Assembly: GCA_030267215.1 (NCBI GenBank)
Contig: JAJDJP010000001.1
Span: 1-64,000 of the forward strand
DNA length: 64,000 bases
Reading direction: 5' to 3'
DNA from: Ruminococcaceae bacterium OttesenSCG-928-A16
GTDB taxonomy: Bacteria; Bacillota; Clostridia; Oscillospirales; Ruminococcaceae
How positions within the stretch are numbered: the first letter of the stretch is position 1; the number at the start of each line of letters is the position of its first letter. Of the stretch, positions 51,901 to 59,662 are shown one piece after another. The notes under the pieces were generated by a model, which did not search any database, was not told the origin of the DNA, and saw only the letters and a program-made list of their open reading frames with translations. Position numbers and translations under genes: made by a program.

Positions 51901-53274
51901 GCCGCCCCTGCCAGCATTACGCTGGAAGAGCCGACCAACACCGTGGGCACCCTGCCCACCGCGCCCAGCCGTGTAGGGTATACCTTTGCCGGATGGAACA
52001 CCGCGGCCGATGGCAGCGGCAGTGCCTTTGCAGCCGACACCGTGGTAAGTGAAGACCTAGTGGTGTATGCGCAGTGGAGCGTGAACAGCTACACCCTAAG
52101 CTTTGATGGCCAGGGTGGCAGCCCTGTACCTGCCAGCCAAACCCTGGCATACGGCGCCCTTGCCAGCCAGCCGGCTGCGCCCGCCAAACAGGGGTATTCC
52201 TTCTTAGGTTGGTACACCCTGCCGCAGGGCGGCACCCAGTGGAATTTTGCCACCCGAACCATGCCGGCAGCGGATACCACGCTGTATGCGCAGTACCAAA
52301 CCAACCAATATGTGGTAACGTATAATTACAGTGGCGCTGGGCCCGATGCTTATGCCACCGTAGACTATGGCACCGCAGTACCCCAGCCCTCCACCCCCGA
52401 ATGGGCAGGCTATGCCTTTAAGGGCTGGTTTACCGCCGATGGCACCCAGTGGGATTTTGCAAACGGCACCATGCCTGCAAGCGATATTACCCTTACCGCC
52501 CGTTGGGAGCAATTGATGTTTACCGTAACCTACCTAACCTACGATGGTGGCACGGTGGTAGCCACCTACCAGGTATATGCCGGCCAATTGGTGCCCTATA
52601 TTGATGGGCCCGCCGTAGCAGGCCACCACTTTATGGCTTGGGCACTGGCCGAAGATATCGGCATCTGCTGGAACTTCTATACCCCCATGCCAGCCAGAGA
52701 CCTTGTGCTATTGGCCTTGTACGATAAAAACGCACCGGTAGAACCCCCGGCCAGCAGCACCAATGCCAACCGGCCCCCGGTTGTTGCACCGTCTAGCAAA
52801 CCGGGTACCGGGGCTGCCAGCAGCACAAGCAGTGTGGCCAGCAGCAGTGCAGCGGCATCTTCGTCGTCTGCTGTATCTGCCAGCAGCAGCGCACCGGCCT
52901 CTTCGTCGGCCGTGCCTGCCAGCAGCAGCTTGCCTACGGTTATTGCCCCGGGCGAGCCCCCCACCGCCACCATAGATGGCTGGCCGCTGCTGAACCTGCT
53001 GATTGCCATTGCCGCCGCCATACTGGCCGTTGTGCTTTTGGTGGGGCTGGTAGGCAAACGCAACAACAAACTGTGGCGTGTGCTTGGCCTATTGGTAGGC
53101 GTTGCAACTGTTATTGTTACGCTGCTTACCTCGCGTTTCTTCCAAGGCGTAATGGTGCTTACCAACCGCTGGACTATTCTTCTATTTATTATGTTGGTGG
53201 TGCAAATTGTGCTACTTATTGTTGCCCTTGCCAAACGCAAACAAGAGGAAGAAGAGGAAGAAGTAGAAGAATAG
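45955..53274 (+). CDS. Giant repeat-rich surface protein with C-terminal membrane anchor
   Basis: 2439 residues. Signal peptide ending GAFA-QA (about residue 35), an acidic Glu/Pro stretch to 105, then about 1200 residues of beta-rich domains with no family I know. Residues 1340-1968 hold seven tandem repeats of 91-93 residues in two alternating subtypes (A-B-A-A-B plus divergent ends); 1970-2259 hold four InlB/Flg_new-type repeats (TYTFAGWNTAADG-like GWxT cores); 2262-2336 is a Ser/Ala linker; three membrane helices at about 2343-2427 end the protein in an acidic tail. No LPXTG motif, so it is held by helices. Likely an adhesin or cell-surface scaffold. Confidence 0.9.
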   Translation: MMKKTGTKLRKVLLGVSGVALAVLLLLGGTLGAFAQAEEIASSVAAQSAAPLPESMEETTPGEEILAEQESLTEEPVAEEPPATDDTDVEGEPAEGGEPADVQATAELIAPLSATSPEGDSLTVSIAPDGATDYVDVDTLADGLVNWSVTDTSVQNKTKTLKINAEFAGPGTEKTRTLSVNIPDGYIITSFTAKSDSDMHGLINSGMVSEMEAVTSSVELTAPDGTSAYTGRGTAASYQNATGNYTNVPYSLKGGQITYTFNSGAQNVEIYITLLPDSLLYNMQSDAKVVNGLTAADVAAATNGVPQAFPPVVVSMVSGAETLESSFKAQISVKNSPTLRVSRLSNKVVPTDTGYTTTNEAGTVIFFWYSPSSQNFLANEIVLRIPYPEGVKFVDALPYSTSNRYTNTIVNDEVNRVVTITYQNLCTMYSLGVYPQFQLSEDFYMDANELAAAIAGDTGEQYVVRDGVVTDELKKSTATFVKPEMFVKSYGSTQYIYLLGSDEFTITVERPEVKLNISTHTDPRYDWYAAGQTEYIGQLGEVLLGNDGMADSGPQVLKTEFSDGIEVYSYRLPALSGADVTDITVVTNRRTLTKADTSHLADRTVTGADRTPANTLISGASFLQEGEYILSVEAAVSIYKANGASYTNNDAHTNHSGIFYGKIVNGTGGTATSTLTDIASGAVVSGVVTVQATATLNAYMRGATTINKSVLNPGQRLTVQNNADVMGIYGSSVAHAGHRTSNAIFNPTLMLREVEGYSIDVTSVKLSYDEAGTQTIPTPAYTYNNGVYYFAVNDDGAGNPVVINYERNGYIDHNRLYVTYDLVVDVTNPGTSVNQNLSDFVAWDVAPVAAIAYGESGVVNDVHNMAGKGTDYRIVTSTAASFSVVPLKELKVTLGIRTKNSGSSYFYYNGTAGSIAPIQPPETGKNAEVSLTYENTSDSAYEEADIYFAIPKQGYTWAHYFNNKELQAGVETEDNVPFEWTAHLAGAVTMEGFTTHYLLGDGTFAGNASTYAASGNDVNWLPVSGTWTLSPTAAQLKDVVMVKFVRNAGNSIAKGASGNITFELEMNTAAANGDINYWRALSMARVDSSDGARVWGQSSVLAAEVVAGRLQGQAFADTLLDGLYKTADGDAAYTDASKLEFMLTEDSGAMVPMALALQADGSFKPLNEDDSDMLLKVGNYTLSVTNKDTANLHFSVQGTSTAVTNGADGTATVTQWASDVTGSTSAASLTYKFSLPNNGSNYKFVGIGLNVGKTPGFTFADNTASTEAETAGATISGGPESLFTGEPVGSEPTVTAPEGHTFGEWEIWVDGELVDTVAPGDLASYVVPAGDVEIKAAFAEIDFTADGFTISKDDLAALTDEEYIEKAGATATKTVGDGPATSLDIAVDSDAVEEAAGTYPVEYTAGGRTITVPVTVTDADHVTADNTKQEAIQANDFGLDSDEVAGLTPDDYIAKAGASAWSWNDEFVNTPITDISVNSDAVLETAGTYPVIFSTPDGTSVTVYVTVTDGDNGTVDPEKKEAIQADDLALTAEELADMDDSKYYDAAGVEAWTWDDEGNTTPIPKEDIAVDSTAVEEAPGTYPVSFTTPNGTTVTSAVTITDGDNATVDTDKQEAIQANNFEVKSDEVAGLTPADYIAKAEATAWSWNDEFVNTPITDISVNSDAVLETPGTYPVIFTTPNGTSVTVFVVVTDASDVTVDPEKQEAIEANDFGLTADEVAGLTPDDYIAKADAKAWSWDDEFVNTPITDISVNSDAVEETAGTYPVIFTTPEGTSVTVYATVTDGDNGTVNPDKKEAIQADDLTLTPEELADMDDSKYYDAAGVEAWTWDENGNTTPIPKEDIVVDSTAVEEAPGTYPVTFTTPNGTTVTSYVTVQTGDAITVDPENGEAIQASNFTVKVYQVEGLDMAAYIANAYATAWVTDGTNTPVEITAVDFSLVKAEAGSYPVTFSTAAGTSVSIMVTVVDNTLTLVTFNGNGADVQAAPASITLEEPTNTVGTLPTAPSRVGYTFAGWNTAADGSGSAFAADTVVSEDLVVYAQWSVNSYTLSFDGQGGSPVPASQTLAYGALASQPAAPAKQGYSFLGWYTLPQGGTQWNFATRTMPAADTTLYAQYQTNQYVVTYNYSGAGPDAYATVDYGTAVPQPSTPEWAGYAFKGWFTADGTQWDFANGTMPASDITLTARWEQLMFTVTYLTYDGGTVVATYQVYAGQLVPYIDGPAVAGHHFMAWALAEDIGICWNFYTPMPARDLVLLALYDKNAPVEPPASSTNANRPPVVAPSSKPGTGAASSTSSVASSSAAASSSSAVSASSSAPASSSAVPASSSLPTVIAPGEPPTATIDGWPLLNLLIAIAAAILAVVLLVGLVGKRNNKLWRVLGLLVGVATVIVTLLTSRFFQGVMVLTNRWTILLFIMLVVQIVLLIVALAKRKQEEEEEEVEE
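49972..51861 (+). repeat. Seven tandem ~92-residue repeats in the surface protein
   Basis: Units begin near 49972, 50263 (A), 50536 (B), 50815 (A), 51088 (A), 51361 (B) and 51640. A units contain EVAGLTPDDYIAKA, the AWSW stretch and ITDISVNSDAV; B units contain ELADMDDSKYYDAAGVEAWTW; all share TYPV..TTPNGT. Closely similar DNA in units A2, A4 and A5 suggests recent duplication. Confidence 0.85.
51862..52731 (+). repeat. Four InlB-type (Flg_new) repeats in the surface protein
   Basis: Units begin at 51862, 52087, 52306 and 52516, each with the pattern V-T-F/Y ... GYxFxGW ... YAQW. The fourth is divergent (MAWALAED). Typical of surface proteins of Firmicutes. Confidence 0.8.
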
Positions 53275-53344
53275 AAGGGAAAAGGCCCTAATAAGCATGG
53301 TATAAAACCAACTAAAGCAAAAAAGATGTATTAGAGAACTTTAG

Positions 53345-53388
53345 CAAAGCCCCGCCCACGCTTTTATACAAAGCAGGGTGGGGCTTTG
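53345..53388 (+). terminator. Terminator after the surface protein gene
   Basis: CAAAGCCCCGCCC (53345-53357) pairs with GGGTGGGGCTTTG (53376-53388). Confidence 0.85.
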
Positions 53389-53402
53389 TGTTAGCAAGCT
53401 GC

Positions 53403-53431
53403 TTGCCCTTGCCTGCGGTAGTTGGTATAAT
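53403..53431 (+). promoter_or_regulatory. Promoter of the glycosyltransferase gene
   Basis: TTGCCC (53403-53408), 17-base spacer, TATAAT (53426-53431). Confidence 0.7.
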
Positions 53432-53487
53432 TTATGTGCTTGTATAAATTAATGGGTACAAACAGCACAAAGCTTTTGGAGGCAAAA

Positions 53488-55281
53488 ATGCGTTACGATA
53501 TTGTTTTGGTATTGTACAATAGCACAGGGTGGCTGCCAGGCTGCATTGCGGCGCTGGCGGGTGCGCAGTATAACACAAGCCAGTTAAATATAGTGCTGGT
53601 AGATAATGCCTCTACCGATGATACCCTAAAAGTGGCCGAAGAATTGGGGCAAAAATACCCTGTTTTTGGCGGTTATACAATTTATCAAAACAAAAAAAAC
53701 AAAGGGTTTGGGGCAGCCTGTAATTTTGGGGCGGCCCAAGGCAGTGCGCCGTATTTGTTTTTTTTAAATGTGGATACAGAGGTAGAACCCGATGTTTTTA
53801 CCGAGCTGGATAAGGGCATTTTGCAAAACCCCGGTGCTGGTGGGTTTGAGTGCCGCCAGCTGCCCTACGAACTGGGGCACCACATAAACCCCGTTACGCT
53901 AGAAACCCCTTGGGCCAGTGGCGCTGCCTTTGTGCTACCCCGCGCCGTGTTTAAAAAGGTAGGCGGGTTTGATCCACATATTTTTATGTATTGCGAAGAC
54001 GTAGACCTAAGCTGGCGGGTGTGGGCCACAGGGCGCCCGCTGCTATACCTGCCGCATGCGGTGGTAAACCACTATGTTTTAAAGCGAGAGAGCAGTGGAA
54101 CGAGCGAACTGCGCGAATATGCCGGCACCCAGCTAGGCAAGTTGTTGTTGGCTTATAAATACGGCAGTTTTGGCCAAGTGTTAAAAGCCAATAAGCTGTA
54201 TTTGCAAGTGCTAAAAAACCCGCAGCATTTTGCCAATGTGCGCAAAGTGCTTGCCAAAAACTACCTAAAACATTTTGTTAAGCTTTGGCCTTTTTGGTTT
54301 TGGCGGTGGGGCAATAGGCAGCTATTTAAAAATGCCCCCGCTGTGCTAAACCAGCCGCAGTTTGCGCCCGAGCGTGGCCGCGAAATACTGGAAAAACGGA
54401 TAGAAAACGGGCCCAAAATTAGCGTGGTGGTGCGCACCTGTAGCCGCCCGCAGGTACTGCGCCAAACACTGCTAAGCCTTACCCACCAAACCTACAATAA
54501 TTTCGAGGTTATTGTGGTGGAAGATGGCCCCGATACCAGCAGTGCCATGATAGAACAGGAGTTTGCTGGCTTGGGTGTGCGGTATTTTGCCAGTGGCACC
54601 CATGTGGGGCGTGGCAAAAACGGCAACCGTGGGCTGGCAGAGGCCGCCGGAGAATACCTGAACTTTTTAGATGATGACGACTATTTTTACCCCGACCATT
54701 TGGAGCTGATGGCCCAAAAAGCCATGCAAAACCCCGAGGCCGATTTGATTTTGGGCTGCGCAATGGTAATGAAGGTGGATGTGACAAGCAAAAAGCCGTA
54801 CACCTACACCACAAAAGAACTTTACCCGATGCGGTTTGATAGAGTGGATATTTTTACAATGTGCCAACTTTGCCAAATTCCTATTCAAAGTGCCATGTTT
54901 AAAAAAAGTTTGTACCAGCAACGTGGCGGCCTGCAAGAGGGAATTGAGGGCAATGAAGACTGGGCTATGTGGCTAAGCTTTTTGGCGGTGGCCAAGCGTA
55001 TCAACCCAAAGCACATCGATATTCATCGTGCCACTTCTATTTTTTTGTTGCCGGCAAGCGCACAAGAAGAGCAGCAGCGCAACGAAAAATATGCAATATA
55101 CAACGAGGCATTTTATGCAGATCCATCTATAAAATTTACAGTTAGTTTGCAAGATATGCGTGGTTATTTTGATGACATGATTGCGGATATGCGGCATTTG
55201 CAAAACACGGGCGAGATGACACGATATTTACAGGAACAGGCAAACCGAGCCAAGGAAGACACCCGTAGCAAAAAACAGTAA
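53488..55281 (+). CDS. Glycosyltransferase with two GT2 domains
   Basis: 597 residues from ATG 53488, chosen for its GGAGG site. Domain 1 (about 1-235): YDIVLVLYNSTGWLPGCIAAL, DNASTDDT and FLNVDTEVEPD as donor-sugar and metal-binding DxD region. Domain 2 (about 300-500): KISVVVRTCSRPQVLRQTL, EDGPDTSSA and NFLDDDDYFYPDH. Two different sugars or a repeating unit may be added. No flippase or polymerase gene is adjacent, but it follows the surface protein, so glycosylation of that protein or a cell-wall glycan is possible inference. Confidence 0.88.
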   Translation: MRYDIVLVLYNSTGWLPGCIAALAGAQYNTSQLNIVLVDNASTDDTLKVAEELGQKYPVFGGYTIYQNKKNKGFGAACNFGAAQGSAPYLFFLNVDTEVEPDVFTELDKGILQNPGAGGFECRQLPYELGHHINPVTLETPWASGAAFVLPRAVFKKVGGFDPHIFMYCEDVDLSWRVWATGRPLLYLPHAVVNHYVLKRESSGTSELREYAGTQLGKLLLAYKYGSFGQVLKANKLYLQVLKNPQHFANVRKVLAKNYLKHFVKLWPFWFWRWGNRQLFKNAPAVLNQPQFAPERGREILEKRIENGPKISVVVRTCSRPQVLRQTLLSLTHQTYNNFEVIVVEDGPDTSSAMIEQEFAGLGVRYFASGTHVGRGKNGNRGLAEAAGEYLNFLDDDDYFYPDHLELMAQKAMQNPEADLILGCAMVMKVDVTSKKPYTYTTKELYPMRFDRVDIFTMCQLCQIPIQSAMFKKSLYQQRGGLQEGIEGNEDWAMWLSFLAVAKRINPKHIDIHRATSIFLLPASAQEEQQRNEKYAIYNEAFYADPSIKFTVSLQDMRGYFDDMIADMRHLQNTGEMTRYLQEQANRAKEDTRSKKQ

Positions 55282-55296
55282 TACATTTATATTGCC

Positions 55297-55335
55297 TAAA
55301 AAGAGCTTTGGGTTTTATCACCTAAGGCTTTTTTA
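55297..55335 (+). terminator. Terminator after the glycosyltransferase gene
   Basis: AAAAAGAGCTTTGGGT pairs with ACCTAAGGCTTTTTT with one bulge and two wobbles. Confidence 0.65.
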
Positions 55336-55489
55336 ATGGTGCGCAAAATTCAATTTTTGCTAAACGGGCAATGGGTGTATTTGCAAGAATATGCAAAAGC
55401 AACTTTTGCGTTTAAACATTGGCTTATAAGGGCAATTTAGCCGTAAACTGCGGACTTAAAATTATTATTTTAAATATACTGCATAAGTA

Positions 55490-55518
55490 TTGTTAGCCAC
55501 TAAATATTGTGGTATAAT
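55490..55518 (+). promoter_or_regulatory. nrdA promoter with NrdR-like box
   Basis: TTGTTA (55490-55495), 17-base spacer, TATAAT (55513-55518). The spacer contains CCACTAAATATTGTGG (55497-55512), close to the NrdR box consensus ACACWATATNTWGTGT. A second palindrome ATACT-N5-AGTAT lies 21 bases upstream (centre 55483). Confidence 0.7.
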
Positions 55519-55649
55519 TTTTAGGCAGCACAAGTTATAGCGAGAAAGCTTTCTAAACCATCTGCCTGGCATTGCGGCGCTGGCGGTTTGCAAAATTTTT
55601 GCCGCAGGCAAAAAATTACAATATCGATGTTTTATACAGGAGGATAGCG

Positions 55650-58172
55650 ATGGAAATTATTAAGCGGGATGGCCGTGGCCAGCAATACGAACCCGGCAAA
55701 ATTACAAATGCCATACGCAAGGCGTTTTTAAGCGTAGATGGCACCGCGCCGGAAGATACCCTGCAAAGCATAACGGCAGCGGTAGAGGCAAAAATAAGTG
55801 CGGTTACCGGCGAAATTACGGTAGAAACCATACAGGATATGGTGGAGCAAACCCTGATGGAGAAGGGGTTTTACCAGCAAAGTAAAAACTATATTTTATA
55901 CCGAAACGAGCGTGCCCGCCACCGTGAGATACGCAAACGCATTGCGGTGCAGTTTGCCTATGCCAATGAAGTGGATGATGTACTACGCAAAATTCAAAAA
56001 GATTTTGTGGGCGAAAGCTATGGAATGGAACGGCTGGAAGAAAAATTCCTTTCTTTTTTAAAGCAGGATATGCAAGACGAGGAGAAGCTGGCCATGCTAA
56101 TAAAGGCAGCGGTAGAGCTTACCACCCAGCAGGCCCCCCGCTGGGAGTTTGTGGCCGCCCGTTTGCTTATGCTGCAATTTAAGCACGAGCTTGCCCCGGT
56201 TTTGCAGCAAAATGCCCTTACTACCTTTGCCGAAAAGGTAGAATACCTAACTGCGCAAAATTTATATGGCGCTTATATTTTAGAAAATTACACCAAGGCC
56301 GAACTGGATGAGGCCGCAGGGTTTATTCAAGAAGAACGCAACGAATTGCTCACCTATTCGGGGCTGGAGCTATTGCTAAAACGTTATGTAATACGCAGCC
56401 ATGCGGGCCACCCGCTAGAAACCCCGCAAGAAATGTACCTTGGCATAGCGCTGCACCTTGCCATGCTGGAAAAGAAAAACCGGCTGGTTTGGGTGCGCAA
56501 GTTTTACGACATGCTAAGCCAGCTAAAGGTAACCATGGCAACCCCCACGTTGTCCAATTCTCGCAAGCCGTTCCACCAGCTTTCTTCTTGTTTTATAGAT
56601 ACTGTGCCCGACAGCCTAACCGGAATTTACCGAAGTATCGACAATTTTGCGCAGGTTAGCAAGTATGGCGGCGGCATGGGGCTGTATTTTGGTAAGGTGC
56701 GTGCCAAAGGCAGTACCATACGTGGCTTTGAAGGTGCGGCCGGTGGCGTAATACGCTGGATACGCCTTGCCAACGATACCGCCGTTGCGGTGGACCAGCT
56801 GGGTGTGCGCCAGGGGGCCGTGGCCGTGTATTTAGATGTGTGGCATAAAGATTTGCCGGAGTTTTTGGCCCTGCGTACCAATAATGGAGACGACCGCCAA
56901 AAGGCGCACGATGTGTTCCCGGCTGTATGCTACCCCGATTTGTTTTGGAAAATTGCCCGCGAAAACCTGGACGCCGATTGGTACTTGATGTGCCCGCACG
57001 ATGTGCTGACGCACAAGGGCTATGCGCTGGAAGATTTTTGGGGCGATGAGTGGGAAAAACGTTACCGTGAATGTGTAGAAGACCCAGCCATTGAAAAACG
57101 AGTGATACCGATTAAAGAGATTGTGCGCATGGTAATTAAAAGCGCAGTAGAAACCGGTACCCCTTTTGTGTTTAACCGCGACGCCGTGAACCGTGCCAAC
57201 CCCAATGGCGACAAAGGCATGATTTATTGCAGCAACCTGTGCACCGAAATTGCCCAGAACATGAGCGCCATAGAAAGTGTAGACCAGCGCATTGAAACGG
57301 TGGACGGCGAAACGGTGGTGGTAACCGTTACCAAACCCGGAGATTTTGTGGTGTGTAACCTTGCCAGCCTTTCGCTGGGGCAAATTAATGTAAACGACGC
57401 CACCGAAATTGACGACCTTACCCGCAGTGTGGTGCGGGCGTTGGATAATGTAATTGATTTGAATTATTTCCCGGTGCCATACGCCAAAATTAACAACGTG
57501 CGCTACCGGCCCATTGGCCTTGGCATTAGTGGCTACCACCACATGCTTGCCAAAAACGGCATTGGCTGGGAATCCGAGCAGCATCTGGAATTTGTGGACA
57601 AGGTGTTTGAGCGCATTAACTACGCCGCCATTAGCGCCAGCTGCGAAAATGCCGCCGAAAAGGGCCAGTACGAGCTATTTGACGGCAGCGACTGGCAAAC
57701 CGGCGCTTATTTTGACAAACGCGGCTATACCAGCCCCGAATGGCAGGCCTTGCGTGGGCAGGTGGCAAAGTACGGCCTGCGCAATGGCTGGTTACTGGCG
57801 GTTGCCCCCACCAGCAGCACCAGCATTATTGCCGGCACCACCGCCGGGGTAGACCCCGTGATGAACCGCTACTTTTTGGAAGAAAAGAAAAACGGCCTAA
57901 TGCCCCGTGTAGCGCCAGATTTAACCCCCGACACCTATTGGTTTTACAAAAATGCCCACCAGATGGACCAAACCTGGAGTGTGCGGGCCTCGGGCGTGCG
58001 CCAGCGGCATATAGACCAAGCCCAAAGTATGAACCTGTACATTACCAACGAGTATTCGTTTAGGCAGATATTAAACCTGTATGTGCTGGCGTTTGAGCAA
58101 GGGGTAAAAACCATCTACTATATCCGCAGCAAAAGCCTGGAAGTAGAGGAGTGCGAGGTTTGCTCGTCGTAA
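55650..58172 (+). CDS. nrdA: Class I ribonucleotide reductase, large subunit
   Basis: 840 residues. Reduces ribonucleotides to deoxyribonucleotides. An ATP-cone (about 1-90: IKRDGRGQQYEPGKITNAIRKAF) controls activity, then the ten-stranded barrel with SCFIDTVPDSLTGIYR, MGLYFGKVRAKGS, the YCSNLCTEI block with the active-site cysteine set, and the C-terminal CEVCSS redox pair that passes electrons from thioredoxin. ATG 55650 follows AGGAGG. The nrdB gene follows 304 bases later. Confidence 0.95.
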   Translation: MEIIKRDGRGQQYEPGKITNAIRKAFLSVDGTAPEDTLQSITAAVEAKISAVTGEITVETIQDMVEQTLMEKGFYQQSKNYILYRNERARHREIRKRIAVQFAYANEVDDVLRKIQKDFVGESYGMERLEEKFLSFLKQDMQDEEKLAMLIKAAVELTTQQAPRWEFVAARLLMLQFKHELAPVLQQNALTTFAEKVEYLTAQNLYGAYILENYTKAELDEAAGFIQEERNELLTYSGLELLLKRYVIRSHAGHPLETPQEMYLGIALHLAMLEKKNRLVWVRKFYDMLSQLKVTMATPTLSNSRKPFHQLSSCFIDTVPDSLTGIYRSIDNFAQVSKYGGGMGLYFGKVRAKGSTIRGFEGAAGGVIRWIRLANDTAVAVDQLGVRQGAVAVYLDVWHKDLPEFLALRTNNGDDRQKAHDVFPAVCYPDLFWKIARENLDADWYLMCPHDVLTHKGYALEDFWGDEWEKRYRECVEDPAIEKRVIPIKEIVRMVIKSAVETGTPFVFNRDAVNRANPNGDKGMIYCSNLCTEIAQNMSAIESVDQRIETVDGETVVVTVTKPGDFVVCNLASLSLGQINVNDATEIDDLTRSVVRALDNVIDLNYFPVPYAKINNVRYRPIGLGISGYHHMLAKNGIGWESEQHLEFVDKVFERINYAAISASCENAAEKGQYELFDGSDWQTGAYFDKRGYTSPEWQALRGQVAKYGLRNGWLLAVAPTSSTSIIAGTTAGVDPVMNRYFLEEKKNGLMPRVAPDLTPDTYWFYKNAHQMDQTWSVRASGVRQRHIDQAQSMNLYITNEYSFRQILNLYVLAFEQGVKTIYYIRSKSLEVEECEVCSS

Positions 58173-58239
58173 ATAGCTGCTAGCCCCTAGCCAGTAACCG
58201 CTAGTTAAGGGCGAGGGCAAAACAGGCAAAACACCCGTC

Positions 58240-58276
58240 AGGCTAACGCCTGTCATCCTCTTTTGTAAAGAGGATG
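58240..58276. other. Hairpins in the nrdA-nrdB gap
   Basis: CAGGC-TAAC-GCCTG (58240-58253) and CATCCTC-TTTTGTAAA-GAGGATG (58254-58276) are adjacent small hairpins in a 304-base gap that also holds the dispersed repeat at 58337. They may act in RNA stability or uncouple nrdA from nrdB. Confidence 0.45.
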
Positions 58277-58336
58277 CCCCGAGAGGAGTGGGTGCTTCGC
58301 CTTTAATTGCTAAAACCAAGCGCTTATTTGTAAGGA

Positions 58337-58421
58337 TGTTATTCTGAGCGAAGTGGAGAATCTTTTGCGGAAAATCGACATTAAAAGATTCTTTGGACGG
58401 AAAGATGCCCACGGAATGATA
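58337..58421. repeat. Dispersed CATTCTGA palindrome, copy 4
   Basis: TGTTATTCTGAGCGAAGTGG at the left and GGACGG...CACGGAATGATA at the right; AGAATCTTTT pairs with AAAAGATTCT inside. More diverged than copies 1 and 2. Confidence 0.65.
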
Positions 58422-58476
58422 GATGTTTCTTTGAAAAAATTACTTTTTATGGAAATTACAAGGAGGATATGCCACA

Positions 58477-59514
58477 ATGATGGACAAAAAACCTTTGTTT
58501 AACCCCAACGGAGACACCAACGTAAACAACCGCCGCATGATAAACGGCGACACCACCAACCTGAACGATTTTAACAATATGAAGTACCCCTGGGCCAGCG
58601 ATTGGTACCGCCAGGCCATGAACAATTTTTGGATACCCGAAGAGGTAAACCTTTCGCAAGATTTAAAAGACTACCCAAACCTACCGGCGGCCGAGCGACG
58701 TGCCTACGATAAAATTTTATCCTTTTTGATTTTTTTAGATAGCATTCAAACCGCCAACCTACCCTATGTAGGCGAGTACATTACCGCCAACGAGGCCAAC
58801 CTGTGCCTGGCCATACAAACCTACCAAGAGGCCATACACAGCCAAAGTTACAGCTATATGCTAGACACCATTTGCGAGCCACAACAACGCGACGAAATTT
58901 TGTATCAGTGGAAGGACGACGAGCACCTGCTGGCCCGCAACACCTTTATTGGCGAGCAATACAACACCTTTTACAACAGCCAAACCCCCGAAAACCTGAT
59001 GAAAACCATTGTGGCCAACTATATTTTAGAGGGTGTGTATTTTTATAGCGGGTTTATGTTTTTTTACAACCTTGGCCGCAACAACCGCATGCCGGGCTCG
59101 GTGCAAATTATCCGGTATATCAACCGTGACGAAAACACCCACCTGTGGCTGTTCCGCAATATTTTGCTGGAGCTAAAAAAAGAAAACCCCGAGCTGTTTA
59201 CCCCCGACAAGGTAGAGGTATACCGCGAGATGATACGCACCGGCTGCGAGCAAGAGATTGCCTGGGGCCACTATGCCATTGGTGATGAGGTAAGCGGGCT
59301 TACCAAGCAAATGATTACCGATTACGTGCAGTATTTGGGCAACCTGCGCTGCACCGGCCTTGGCTTTGAAAAAATTTACGAAGGGCACGATGATGAGCCC
59401 GAAACCCTGAAATGGGTAAGCCAGTACAGCAATGCCAACACCATTAAAACCGATTTTTTTGAGGCCCGCAGCACGGCCTATGCCAAAAGCGGCGCCTTGG
59501 TAGATGACTTATAA
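58477..59514 (+). CDS. nrdB: Class I ribonucleotide reductase, small subunit
   Basis: 345 residues. Houses the di-metal centre and tyrosyl radical. Metal ligands are in FLIFLDSIQTANL (Asp), TYQEAIHSQSY (Glu, His) and the later EGVYFYSGF, NRDENTHLWLF blocks; the Tyr four residues after the His in EAIHSQSY is in the position of the radical tyrosine, so a classical class Ia/Ib centre is expected. AGGAGG precedes ATG 58477. Partner of nrdA. Confidence 0.95.
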   Translation: MMDKKPLFNPNGDTNVNNRRMINGDTTNLNDFNNMKYPWASDWYRQAMNNFWIPEEVNLSQDLKDYPNLPAAERRAYDKILSFLIFLDSIQTANLPYVGEYITANEANLCLAIQTYQEAIHSQSYSYMLDTICEPQQRDEILYQWKDDEHLLARNTFIGEQYNTFYNSQTPENLMKTIVANYILEGVYFYSGFMFFYNLGRNNRMPGSVQIIRYINRDENTHLWLFRNILLELKKENPELFTPDKVEVYREMIRTGCEQEIAWGHYAIGDEVSGLTKQMITDYVQYLGNLRCTGLGFEKIYEGHDDEPETLKWVSQYSNANTIKTDFFEARSTAYAKSGALVDDL

Positions 59515-59538
59515 TTTGGATACTTTTTGCGCGCTAAC

Positions 59539-59580
59539 AAAGCCCCCTGCCGGTGTAATGTTACACCGGCAGGGGGCTTT
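59539..59580. terminator. Terminator after nrdB
   Basis: A perfect 20-bp stem of AAAGCCCCCTGCCGGTGTAA type around TG, at 59539-59580; it also faces the minus-strand response regulator gene. Confidence 0.9.
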
Positions 59581-59662
59581 GTGTTTGTGTGGTTTATAGT
59601 AGCTGGGTGTTTTGGGCAAAACCTACACCAGTGCCAACTAAGGCCAACAACCCTTGCATGCC

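Noticed and set aside
52740..53274. LPXTG sortase signal in the surface protein
   Set aside because: No LPXTG or close variant; three hydrophobic helices end the chain.
56832..57584. Minus-strand frame of 250 codons
   Set aside because: Antisense to nrdA, which is certain.
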